DNA from: Evansella alkalicola
Lineage (GTDB): Bacteria; Bacillota; Bacilli; Bacillales; Salisediminibacteriaceae
Direction of reading: 5' to 3'
DNA length: 64,000 bases
Assembly: GCF_019042735.1 (NCBI RefSeq)
Contig: NZ_JAHQCR010000017.1
Location: 62,001-126,000 of the forward strand
Positions within the stretch are counted from its first letter, which is position 1; every line of letters begins with the position of its first letter. Below, piece after piece: positions 44,143-51,831 of the stretch. The notes under the pieces are model-generated. The model saw only the letters and a program-made list of their open reading frames with translations, was not told where the DNA came from and made no database searches. Position numbers and translations under genes: made by a program.

Positions 44143-45366
44143 ATGAAAAGGGACTCTTCAATCCTCAAGACAATCTTATTTGGAACAACAACTACTTTTT
44201 TAGCCATATCATTTATGATATTCCCGAAGGAAGCCTACGACGCATCAGTCCGCGGACTTACGATGTGGTGGGATGTGGTTTTCCCTTCATTACTGCCTTT
44301 TTTTATATTATCTGAGTTTCTCATTCGATTTGGTGTGGTGTCTTTTATTGGTGCACTTTTTGAACCCATTATGCGTCCTCTCTTTCGAGTACCTGGATCA
44401 GGAAGTTTTGTATGGGCCATGGGTTTAGCTTCTGGTTTTCCCGCAGGAGCAAAATTAACTGCGAGATTACGTCAGGAAGGTAAAATCTCCTCCATCGAAG
44501 GGGAAAGACTTGTTTCATTTACGAATGCGTCTAATCCATTGTTCATCTTCGGTGCTATATCTGTGGGATTTTTTCATGACCCAGCATTAGGAATTGTTTT
44601 AGCCGCAGCTCATTATGTGGGAAATATTATTGTAGGTCTGGCAATGCGCTTTTATGGAAATGAAACGCCAACTTATTCAAACAAAGGACAAGAGTTCTCT
44701 TTCAAGTATGCCATAAAGTCTATGCATGAAGAAAGATTAAGTGATGACCGCCCCCTTGGTAAATTGATGGGCGATGCCGTACACTCTGCTATTCAGACGC
44801 TCCTGATGATCGGAGGCTTTATCATACTCTTTTCAGTCCTTAATGAGATTCTTGACATTATTCACATTACAGCAATTGTAAGTTTCGTAATATCCATTGT
44901 ACTAAGTATGATTCAGATGCCTAATGAATTAAGTCCTGCCATTATACAAGGGATATTTGAAATCACAATAGGTAGTGATTTAGTCAGCCAGACACAAGAA
45001 ACCAGCCTCATAGAAAAAGCGATCGTTACTAGCTTTATCCTAGCCTTCAATGGATTAAGTGTTCAAGCACAAGTAGCAAGCATTTTATCAGAAACTGATA
45101 TACGATTTAGACCTTTTTTCTTTGCCCGATGTTTTCACGGATTTGTTGCAGCGATATTAACATATTTCATCTTTGATTGGCTCTATATCGATAGTACTGA
45201 CTCATCAACGACAGAAGCTGTTGTACCTGCTTTTCAAAATGTGAATGTTACTGTTTTTCACAATATGTATGAGTTTTTATTAAACTGGGGTAGTTTCATT
45301 ACGATAATAGGTTTATCTGTATGGATACTGTTATTGCCAATGAAAAGCAAGACACTACAAAATTAG
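44143..45366 (+). CDS. ylbJ: sporulation integral membrane protein YlbJ
   Basis: A 407-residue polytopic protein with two nucleoside-transporter gate-type repeats (MWWDVVFPSLLPFFILSEF early; FAPxxx/FNGLSVQAQVASIL late) and GLASGFPAGAKLTARL. In B. subtilis YlbJ is made in the mother cell under sigma-E and is needed for normal spore envelope formation. The ATG follows AAAAGGAGAA. A weak sigma-E-like CGTATATT lies about 45 bp upstream. It shares a bidirectional terminator with coaD. Confidence 0.92.
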   Translation: MKRDSSILKTILFGTTTTFLAISFMIFPKEAYDASVRGLTMWWDVVFPSLLPFFILSEFLIRFGVVSFIGALFEPIMRPLFRVPGSGSFVWAMGLASGFPAGAKLTARLRQEGKISSIEGERLVSFTNASNPLFIFGAISVGFFHDPALGIVLAAAHYVGNIIVGLAMRFYGNETPTYSNKGQEFSFKYAIKSMHEERLSDDRPLGKLMGDAVHSAIQTLLMIGGFIILFSVLNEILDIIHITAIVSFVISIVLSMIQMPNELSPAIIQGIFEITIGSDLVSQTQETSLIEKAIVTSFILAFNGLSVQAQVASILSETDIRFRPFFFARCFHGFVAAILTYFIFDWLYIDSTDSSTTEAVVPAFQNVNVTVFHNMYEFLLNWGSFITIIGLSVWILLLPMKSKTLQN

Positions 45367-45372
45367 ATTAGT

Positions 45373-45420
45373 TTAAAAAAAGGAGTCTACAGCGCCATCA
45401 AACGCTGTGACACCTTTTTT
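45373..45420. terminator. bidirectional terminator between ylbJ and coaD
   Basis: Stem AGGAGTCTACAGCG/CGCTGTGACACCT flanked by an A-run on the left and T-run on the right. Confidence 0.85.
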
Positions 45421-45432
45421 GTGTGTTAGATA

Positions 45433-45921
45433 TTAAGCAGGAAAATTAAATTTTTTCTTCAGAGCTTCCTCCACAATACCAGGTACTAAATCGCTTACAG
45501 GTGCATGATATTTAGCCACTTCTTTTACAATACTAGAGCTTAAATAGGAGTACTTATTATTTGTCATCATAAAAAATGTTTCCACATCTTCATTGAGATT
45601 TCTATTAATAGAAGCCATTTGTAATTCATATTCAAAATCTGAAACTGCTCGTAGTCCCTTTATAATAGCATTTGCGTTTTTATTTTTAACATAATCAATT
45701 AATAAGCCGTCAAAACTGTCTACTTCTACATTCTTTAAGTCTGACGTCGTTTGTCGTAGAAGGTCTAGTCTCTCCTCTACTGTAAATAACGGACTTTTAT
45801 TTCTATTATTTAAAACTGCTACGATGACTTTATCGAAAACTTTGGCTCCCCTTGTAATAATATCTAAATGTCCTAATGTAACAGGATCGAAGCTACCAGG
45901 ACAAACTGCGATACTACCCAT
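45433..45921 (-). CDS. coaD: phosphopantetheine adenylyltransferase
   Basis: Transfers AMP from ATP to 4'-phosphopantetheine to form dephospho-CoA. The 162-residue protein begins MGSIAVCPGSFDPVTLGHLD, which includes the nucleotidyltransferase TLGH motif (15-18). It has KGLRAVSDFEYELQMASINR and the C-terminal SYLSSSIVKEVAKY in place of the HIGH/KMSKS-type second motif. Two bases separate it from rsmD, the usual rsmD-coaD operon. Confidence 0.98.
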   Translation of the reverse strand: MGSIAVCPGSFDPVTLGHLDIITRGAKVFDKVIVAVLNNRNKSPLFTVEERLDLLRQTTSDLKNVEVDSFDGLLIDYVKNKNANAIIKGLRAVSDFEYELQMASINRNLNEDVETFFMMTNNKYSYLSSSIVKEVAKYHAPVSDLVPGIVEEALKKKFNFPA

Positions 45922-45923
45922 TT

Positions 45924-46484
45924 CTAACCCCTCCCATCTTTCTCGAAAATACTTATTTTCGTATCTCCATACTGTTCAAACTTGATCATTTTTAAATTAC
46001 CATATGTATCTTCTAAATTAACCAATGCATCTGATTCTACGACAATGACACCAGTATCCGTAAGTAAATGGTATTCATCTATAAATGTAATTTCTTCTTG
46101 TAATCGATGCTTTTTATATGGTGGATCGAGGAAAATAAAATCTAACTTTCGATCATTTTTTTGCAATGCCTTTAGGGCCCTTGAAGATTCAGCACGAAAT
46201 ACCTCTGCCCTTTCAAGAAGTTTGCAAAACTTCAAATTGGAGTAGATTGTTTCGATAGCTTTTTTATCACGGTCCACAATGATCGCCTGATCCATTCCTC
46301 GACTTAAAGCCTCAATAGCAATCGATCCACTCCCCCCATATAAATCAAGCATTAAACCACCTTCGAAATACGGACCTACCATATTAAATATAGATTCTTT
46401 CACCTTATCAGTTGTTGGTCTTGTAGATTGTCCTGGAACGGCCTTTAATGGAAGACCTTTTTGATTTCCACTAATCACTCTCAT
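45924..46484 (-). CDS. rsmD: 16S rRNA (guanine966-N2)-methyltransferase RsmD (YlbH)
   Basis: SAM-dependent methyltransferase acting on the small ribosomal subunit. The product of about 186 residues starts MRVISGNQKGLPLKAVPG, then TRPTTDKVKESIFNMVGPYF, the SAM motif MLDLYGGSGSIAIEALSRG and catalytic IFLDPPYKK. Several start codons (GTG and two ATGs) lie within nine bases; I take the last ATG, 46482-46484, by family comparison and AGGTGA spacing. Confidence 0.95.
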   Translation of the reverse strand: MRVISGNQKGLPLKAVPGQSTRPTTDKVKESIFNMVGPYFEGGLMLDLYGGSGSIAIEALSRGMDQAIIVDRDKKAIETIYSNLKFCKLLERAEVFRAESSRALKALQKNDRKLDFIFLDPPYKKHRLQEEITFIDEYHLLTDTGVIVVESDALVNLEDTYGNLKMIKFEQYGDTKISIFEKDGRG

Positions 46485-46591
46485 CATTCTCACCTAATTC
46501 TATTTAATACATTACGCCTTCATATCCTACCATAAAATGTTTTAAATCTAAAATAAAAAACGTCTAAAGATTCTAACTCTTTTTGTTGACG

Positions 46592-46597
46592 TATAAT
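46592..46597 (+). promoter_or_regulatory. -10 element of a plus-strand small RNA
   Basis: Perfect TATAAT with no good -35 at 17 nt (ATTCTA), suggesting activator dependence. It faces away from rsmD and toward the terminator at 46762-46796. Confidence 0.5.
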
Positions 46598-46603
46598 CTC
46601 CGT

Positions 46604-46797
46604 TTACTCGTCCATAATAGGAGTAGCAACATAAATGTATGTTGCTGACAACCGCGGAGAAGGCTTACGTTTCCCCATAAGTTCTTCCTCCGGTTTCTCC
46701 TCTCCCATAGCCTTGGTAGGTTTAGGAAAAGGTCCTTCGTCTTTTCTATTAACTTACCATAAGGCAGCCCGCAGATGAAAATCTGCGGGTTTTTTTA
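46604..46797 (+). ncRNA. probable C-rich small regulatory RNA between rsmD and ylbG
   Basis: A plus-strand, non-coding transcript is predicted between a TATAAT box (46592) and a very strong terminator (CCCGCAGAT-GAAA-ATCTGCGGG, 46768-46789, then seven Ts). Inside are a hairpin AGCAACAT/ATGTTGCT, a second stem CCGCGGAGAAG/CTTCCTCCGG presenting TTTCCCC in its loop, and further unpaired C-rich stretches (CCTCTCCCATAG). Such CCCC/UCCC loops are the pairing elements of Firmicute sRNAs that block Shine-Dalgarno sites. From memory this genomic place in B. subtilis corresponds to the ylbH RNA element and possibly RoxS/RsaE; I could not align it, so family assignment stays tentative. Confidence 0.6.
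46762..46797 (+). terminator. strong intrinsic terminator of the small RNA
   Basis: Nine-bp perfect stem CCCGCAGAT/ATCTGCGGG with a GAAA tetraloop and seven Ts. Confidence 0.9.
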
Positions 46798-46804
46798 TAA
46801 TAAA

Positions 46805-46845
46805 ACAAAAAATCCCAAAAGACTATGACATAGCCCTTTGAGATC
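46805..46845 (-). terminator. intrinsic terminator after ylbG
   Basis: Minus-strand stem CAAAGGGCTATG/CATAGTCTTTTG followed by GGGATTTTTTG. Confidence 0.75.
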
Positions 46846-46849
46846 ATTG

Positions 46850-47128
46850 TTAAATTCCCATTTTATAATCAAATTCCTTTTCCTTTTCATCAGCCACAGA
46901 ATTTTCAAATTCTGTCTTCAGCCATGGACGCATTGAAATGGAAACTTCTTTAACAAAATGGAACGATTGCAGTTTCTCCATCGTTTCTTCCACTTTTTCT
47001 CCATCACAATACATGACGACATACTTCATCTTCCGGGAAACGTAATGGATGTTTCCGAAACGTCTTAACTGCTTAACTTGCTTTAGTGATTGTACCCAAA
47101 CAGCTAGTCCCACTCGATTTCCTACCAT
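46850..47128 (-). CDS. ylbG: UPF0298 protein YlbG
   Basis: A 92-residue small protein of the UPF0298 family (MVGNRVGLAVWVQSLKQVK, then YVVMYCDGEKVEETMEKL). It is conserved next to ylbF in Bacillales. Molecular function is not known to me. ATG follows TAGGAG at somewhat long spacing. Confidence 0.88.
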   Translation of the reverse strand: MVGNRVGLAVWVQSLKQVKQLRRFGNIHYVSRKMKYVVMYCDGEKVEETMEKLQSFHFVKEVSISMRPWLKTEFENSVADEKEKEFDYKMGI

Positions 47129-47196
47129 AATATTTGTACTCCTATTCCACGGTTTGATGATAAGTCTACCATGAACCTAAATTTTAGGCAATTCCC

Positions 47197-47640
47197 TTAT
47201 TTACAGCCACAGCTACCACCAGATCCGCATCCTCCACTACAGCTCGTTGCTGTATCAAAAAATGGATTCCCAGTCGGCACTTTTATCTGTGATGAAACGG
47301 CATTAGCTATAATCTGGCTTACCTCTACGAGAAGTTGATGCAGATCATCTTCTGTCTTTTTGAAATCAACCACGACAGGGTGGGTATCTACCTTTCGCTT
47401 CATTTCACGAACATCTTTTGTAACTTTTGAAAAGTCAGGATGATACTTTCCAAACCTTTGTACTTCCTCGTACTTTTCTTTTATTACTGTAAATTCCTTT
47501 ATAAGTAATTGTGCTTCATTATTAACGGTTAAAGATCTTTTTGCATCTATATATTTATGAAAAATTTCTGATGAAGTCACTATCTCACCGAAATCATATG
47601 CTTGTTGGAGAACGTCAACATTAGTCATTGTTGTAACCAT
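47197..47640 (-). CDS. ylbF: YlbF/RicF, component of the RicAFT (YlbF-YmcA-YaaT) complex
   Basis: All-helical 147-residue regulatory protein. In B. subtilis it acts with YmcA and YaaT to promote RNase Y-dependent mRNA maturation, competence, biofilm formation and sporulation. The C-terminus SCSGGCGSGGSCGCK provides the cysteines involved in binding a [4Fe-4S] cluster in the complex. The ATG at 47638-47640 has GGAGGTGAAG just upstream; the frame runs 24 codons further without signal. It stands downstream of the XPB helicase pair here. Confidence 0.94.
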   Translation of the reverse strand: MVTTMTNVDVLQQAYDFGEIVTSSEIFHKYIDAKRSLTVNNEAQLLIKEFTVIKEKYEEVQRFGKYHPDFSKVTKDVREMKRKVDTHPVVVDFKKTEDDLHQLLVEVSQIIANAVSSQIKVPTGNPFFDTATSCSGGCGSGGSCGCK

Positions 47641-47714
47641 CTCTTCACCTCCAACGCATATTATAACACGAAAGACCATTATACTGAAATCTTGTTTTCT
47701 CATTGAGCCCATGA

Positions 47715-49268
47715 TTATTTAGATAGCTCTTTTGATGGGTCCAAAATCGCCAAACGCTTAACATCCAATAAATCAACTTCCTCGCCATTGAAAGTCTTCA
47801 TAATAGACTTCTCACCTTGAAAAGAAAGGGTCTTAATTTCAACTTTTTGTTTATCACCATTCGTGTTTTCATAAATTACAGGTAGTTTCAGCGCTTGACT
47901 TTGCCTTATTAATCTAGCCTTCATGTTTTCCCTATAGGACATTAATTGAAAGTTTATTGGGGGAAGGTTATTTATTTGTTCCCATTCCTCCGGCACTTCA
48001 ATTGCTGTAAATTTCATGGTAACGGTCTGTTCTTTGTCTATTTCATCTTCAGCTGTATATTCTTTCAGTGGAAAATTAACAGAATCCAAAAACTCCTCCC
48101 ACTCTTTGATTTTATAAGAGGAGATTAAAACGCCTGTCTCCACTTTAAAAATATCATATTCAGACAACATCTTTAAAGCTTCCTTGAATAATTGATTAAG
48201 TAATGAAGGAACTTTAATCTCATAAAAAATGAAGGTGCCATGCTTTATAATTGGCCTTCTCCCAAGCCACCAAAGTGCTTCTTTGTCTTCCTGTACTAAA
48301 GACAAGTCTTTAGTCAAATTACTCCAATCATTGAGCGTTGCATGTTTCTTTCCATTCTGAACACTCTTTTCCGTTAAGGTAACATGCATTGTTTGTCCAG
48401 TACCTATTATTTCAGAAAATATACATGCTCGATATAAAAAAGCAGGATCGTTATACCTCGGTAAGAGCCACTCTTTAGATTGTAAATGAATGGCTTCAAT
48501 ATTACCGTGTTGATTTATTAATTCCAATATCCCTAGCTCTTCCTTACACTCCTTAAATACAGAGCAGGATTGAATCCTTTCCCATATAACTTTCTGCTCC
48601 TGAAAACCGCTAAAATGAGACTCTGTAATAGGCCTACCATAAAACCAACTCTTCATATTCTTAAAGTTACTATAATCGACTTCATCTAGAATATATTTCT
48701 GAACAAAACGTAAGAATACACTTTCTAGCAAATTGTCAAGACTATTGTCAACCATCCAACTAACGTAACTTGTCCCATTGCAAAATATCTCAGAAACAAT
48801 AGAGCTTAAAGCTTTTTTGGTATCTTGATCTTGGTTTTCATCTAAAAAAGTGGTATTACCTTCCCCTTGGATATAGTAATTTATTTGTAACAAGAATTCT
48901 TGAAAAAAATGAGAAAGGCTAAAATAATAGGAATCCGAGTGGTTTTGTTGCTCATCTTCTTCTGTTAGTAAATCTTCAGTAACAACTGCATCAATTTCCC
49001 TTGGTAAAAGGTAAGCTGGAGGTTTATTCCCAATACGCCCTAAATAAAGGAGCCCCGCATCATGAATTTTTTTTAAGGACTGATAGTAATTAAACGGTCC
49101 AAAAGCTTCTACTCCCCAACGATCCAGTTCCTTTTTATTACGAGAAGGATTAAGGGTTAGTTTCATTAATATCTTATTATCTTCCTTTGATAACTTATTG
49201 TAAGAATCATAAAGATCCCTCGTATCTTTTTTTATGGCTAAATATTTATTTAATGTACGCAGTATCAC
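47715..49268 (-). CDS. helicase-associated protein, partner of XPB-type helicase
   Basis: A protein of about 517 residues. Its N-terminal third looks like winged-helix DNA-binding (SKEDNKILMKLTLNPSRNKK, then YYQSLKKIHDAGLLYLGRIG). The middle and end fit the XPB/Ssl2-associated domain (WWLGRRPIIKHGTFIFYEIK followed by a KVETGVLISSYKIKEW helix segment). The frame has no ATPase or nuclease motif that I can see. The GTG start overlaps the helicase stop as GTGA, so the two are translationally coupled, a sign of a two-protein complex. Actinobacterial XPB genes are known to neighbour a similar helicase-associated gene. An alternative ATG lies three codons upstream. Function is inferred from the pair only. 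Confidence 0.7.
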   Translation of the reverse strand: MILRTLNKYLAIKKDTRDLYDSYNKLSKEDNKILMKLTLNPSRNKKELDRWGVEAFGPFNYYQSLKKIHDAGLLYLGRIGNKPPAYLLPREIDAVVTEDLLTEEDEQQNHSDSYYFSLSHFFQEFLLQINYYIQGEGNTTFLDENQDQDTKKALSSIVSEIFCNGTSYVSWMVDNSLDNLLESVFLRFVQKYILDEVDYSNFKNMKSWFYGRPITESHFSGFQEQKVIWERIQSCSVFKECKEELGILELINQHGNIEAIHLQSKEWLLPRYNDPAFLYRACIFSEIIGTGQTMHVTLTEKSVQNGKKHATLNDWSNLTKDLSLVQEDKEALWWLGRRPIIKHGTFIFYEIKVPSLLNQLFKEALKMLSEYDIFKVETGVLISSYKIKEWEEFLDSVNFPLKEYTAEDEIDKEQTVTMKFTAIEVPEEWEQINNLPPINFQLMSYRENMKARLIRQSQALKLPVIYENTNGDKQKVEIKTLSFQGEKSIMKTFNGEEVDLLDVKRLAILDPSKELSK

Positions 49269-50917
49269 GACGACCATTCCTCCCATTCATATGAATAGCC
49301 TTGTTCTTGCATAAAGAGCTGCCTATGGGAAGATAATTCTTCTTCCCTTGTCATTGATGTTACTAACGTATAAAAGAGAACTCCTTGATTTCCTTCTTTT
49401 AGTCGAAGCAACCTACCAATCCTCTGAGCCTCTTCCTGCCTTGAACCGAATGTACCAGATACTTGAATTGCAACTTGAGCATCAGGTAGGTCTACTGCCA
49501 TATTCGCCACACGGCTTAATACAATCGTCTCTATTTCACCCTTTCGAAAGGAATCGTATAATTCTTGTCTTTCACTTTTACTCGTTTCTCCAGTAATGAG
49601 TGGTAAATGAAAAATAGAAGCAATTTGCTTCAACTGTGTCAAATATTGACCAATAACTAGTATTTTCTGACCTTGGTGCTTTTTAAGCAACTCATCTAAG
49701 ATAAGAATTTTTTCCTTATTTTCACTTGCAAAACGAAATTGTTCTCTTTTAGATAAATGTAAATATTTCTCCCATTGTTTTTCACGTAAAGGTACTTTAA
49801 TTTCAATACATTTTGGCTGAGATATCCAACCATTGTTTTCCAAAACCTTCATTCCCACTTCGTAACGTTTAGGTCCAATTAAACTATAGATATCCCCTTC
49901 TTTGCCATCTTCCCTAACAAATGTTGCAGTAAGTCCGACTCGGCGTTTCCCTTGGAGATTGGAGGTAATTCGAAATAAAGGGGCAGGGAGAAGATGAACC
50001 TCATCATAAATAACTAATCCCCAAGACCTTTCGTCAAATAAGCGAAAATGTGGGAAATAATTCTTGTCTGGATGGCGGTAAGTAAGCATTTGATACGTTG
50101 TAATTGTAACTGGTTTTACTATTTTTGCTTCACTTGTATATATACCTACTTCATTTTTAGTCAGTGAAGTTTTTTCTACTATTTCTCGATACCACTGTTG
50201 GACCGCAGTGTCATTCGGCACAATGACCAATGTATCTTCTTTTATCTCGTTCATAATTCCAAGACCAACAATTGTTTTTCCAGAACCACAAGGCAGTATA
50301 ATAAATCCATTTCCAGCGTCTGACTTTGGTTCCAAAAATGATGCTACTGCCTCTTTCTGATAAGGTCTCAACGACACACTATCAGTAAGTGACATAGAAA
50401 GTCGATTTCCTTCATCATATCCAAGAAGGTCTGTCACAGGATAACCTTTTTGCATCAGTTGCTGCTTTAATGCTCCCCGCTCTTTCATGGAGATCACAAG
50501 GTACTCTCCAGATCTATCTTGCCTTATATTTTCTAGATCAACTTCTAACAATTCATATATCAGTCCCTTCTCTTTAGAGAACAAACAAGGGCCTACCTCC
50601 GAATCATTCACCATCTTAAATACCTCTGAATTCCTTGCCCATGTTTCTAATTTCTTTTCTACTACATCAGGTAAAGGTGCACCAGAAAAGTTTTCTAAGA
50701 AGGACTTTATTTCATTAACCTTAACCCCTAAACTAAATGCATACCACACGGAAAAAGGAGACAGGTGATACATATGTATATCAGAAGGACTTTTAATAAG
50801 TTGAGCAAACTGACTTAGGAAAGGTTGTACAATTTTAGCTTCTGGGTGATGTGAGCGAAAGAAAATTTGACCATCATCTTGAATAATTAAGACATTTTGT
50901 CGCTGAGTATTCATCAT
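49265..50917 (-). CDS. XPB/Ssl2-family superfamily 2 DNA helicase
   Basis: A 550-residue SF2 helicase. Residues about 1-105 resemble the N-terminal helicase-associated/damage-recognition domain (VLIIQDDGQIFF, HMYHLSPFSVWYAFSLG). Core motifs: LRPYQKEAV (Q-like motif), Walker A PCGSGKT (209-215), DEVH (305-308), GLTAT (328-332), the XPB-specific RED motif in FVREDG (335-337), and motif VI QRIGRLLR (499-506). This set identifies bacterial XPB, known as a 3'-5' unwinding enzyme with suggested repair roles. It begins with a good GGAGGCG ribosome site and has its own short upstream region after the ylbE terminator. It is absent from this position in B. subtilis. Confidence 0.88.
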   Translation of the reverse strand: MMNTQRQNVLIIQDDGQIFFRSHHPEAKIVQPFLSQFAQLIKSPSDIHMYHLSPFSVWYAFSLGVKVNEIKSFLENFSGAPLPDVVEKKLETWARNSEVFKMVNDSEVGPCLFSKEKGLIYELLEVDLENIRQDRSGEYLVISMKERGALKQQLMQKGYPVTDLLGYDEGNRLSMSLTDSVSLRPYQKEAVASFLEPKSDAGNGFIILPCGSGKTIVGLGIMNEIKEDTLVIVPNDTAVQQWYREIVEKTSLTKNEVGIYTSEAKIVKPVTITTYQMLTYRHPDKNYFPHFRLFDERSWGLVIYDEVHLLPAPLFRITSNLQGKRRVGLTATFVREDGKEGDIYSLIGPKRYEVGMKVLENNGWISQPKCIEIKVPLREKQWEKYLHLSKREQFRFASENKEKILILDELLKKHQGQKILVIGQYLTQLKQIASIFHLPLITGETSKSERQELYDSFRKGEIETIVLSRVANMAVDLPDAQVAIQVSGTFGSRQEEAQRIGRLLRLKEGNQGVLFYTLVTSMTREEELSSHRQLFMQEQGYSYEWEEWSS

Positions 50918-50983
50918 TAATACGCCTCCCTCATTCCTTTACTCATAATGTTTGTCACGATAGGCGCACCTATACAAAATTGG

Positions 50984-51038
50984 TAAAAAAAAGCAGAGGC
51001 TGGGACATTAAATACCCTTCTCATGTCCAGCCTCGCTC
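50984..51038 (-). terminator. intrinsic terminator after ylbE
   Basis: Minus-strand stem GAGGCTGGACAT/ATGTCCCAGCCTC followed by CTGCTTTTTTTT; isolates the ylbD-ylbE transcript from the helicase operon. Confidence 0.85.
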
Positions 51039-51040
51039 TT

Positions 51041-51277
51041 TTAGTTAGGTTTAAAGTTTTTCATCATTTCCAGTAACATCATTGCCATACTCATGTTATT
51101 TTGAAGTCTATCCATTCTTTGCGGAAAAGTTTTTCCATAGAATACTTTCGCTTCCTTTTCCATTTGAGACAACATTGATGGATCACGTGACAATTTCCTA
51201 TACCAGCTAGGATGTATCCGAAGAAACCGATGAAGCTCTGTGTTTTGTTGAATATATTGAAATACTTCCGGCCTCAT
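51041..51277 (-). CDS. ylbE: YlbE-like protein
   Basis: A 78-residue mostly helical protein (MRPEVFQYIQQNTELHRFLR, HPSWYRKLSRDP) of the YlbE-like family restricted to Bacillales. A strong AAGGAGGGTGG ribosome site precedes the ATG. Function unknown; downstream partner of ylbD. Confidence 0.85.
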   Translation of the reverse strand: MRPEVFQYIQQNTELHRFLRIHPSWYRKLSRDPSMLSQMEKEAKVFYGKTFPQRMDRLQNNMSMAMMLLEMMKNFKPN

Positions 51278-51302
51278 GTTCCACCCTCCTTATATAAGTT
51301 TA

Positions 51303-51752
51303 TTAATCATCATGATAGGAGAAGGGGGAGTTTTGTTGGTTATTATTTTGCTGTTGACCTTGATTTGGAGTGGATCGGAATTGTCCTAACAATTCCTGAA
51401 CTGAAGCTAACACTCCACTAAACTGAGATAATGAGTTTTGAAGATCGTTAAAATTTACTTTCTTTAAAAGTGCAAGTAGGTCCTGCGTCGTTGTAGATTC
51501 CTCTTCTTTTTCTTCTTCATCTTCTCTATCTTCTGTATCACTGCCTTCCACGTCTGCCTCTGTCTCATTGGATTTTTTCTTATTACTTTTGTCTCGATAA
51601 GTATCCCAGATATCATCATCTTCTCCAAAAAGAACGTATTCTTCAAATAAATCCTGTAGTGTTTTATCCCCACTCTTCACATCTTTTAATACATGGGGGT
51701 TATTTTTAACAAAATTCTTAAATTTTCTAACATCAGGATGACTTGCAGACAC
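51303..51752 (-). CDS. ylbD: YlbD-like spore coat protein
   Basis: A 149-residue protein with an N-terminal helical segment (HPDVRKFKNFVKNNPHVLKD), a highly charged low-complexity middle (NETEADVEGSDTEDREDEEE), a conserved C-terminal helix (QDLLALLKKVNFNDLQNSLS) and a Gln/Asn-rich tail (NQGQQQNNNQQNS). B. subtilis YlbD is annotated as a putative coat protein under sporulation control. A GTG start follows GGAGGTGG. Confidence 0.85.
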   Translation of the reverse strand: MSASHPDVRKFKNFVKNNPHVLKDVKSGDKTLQDLFEEYVLFGEDDDIWDTYRDKSNKKKSNETEADVEGSDTEDREDEEEKEEESTTTQDLLALLKKVNFNDLQNSLSQFSGVLASVQELLGQFRSTPNQGQQQNNNQQNSPFSYHDD

Positions 51753-51831
51753 TTTTCCACCTCCTAGTCATTCGACTAGATTTCATTACTATATCTTAAT
51801 GCAATAACAGGTGGAAACGTGCGCCTAATTT

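Noticed and set aside
47715..50917. Known multi-gene phage-defence island around the XPB helicase
   Set aside because: Only the helicase and its partner are non-core; neighbours on both sides are ordinary ylb genes and no nuclease, methylase or toxin gene is present, so a named defence system cannot be claimed.
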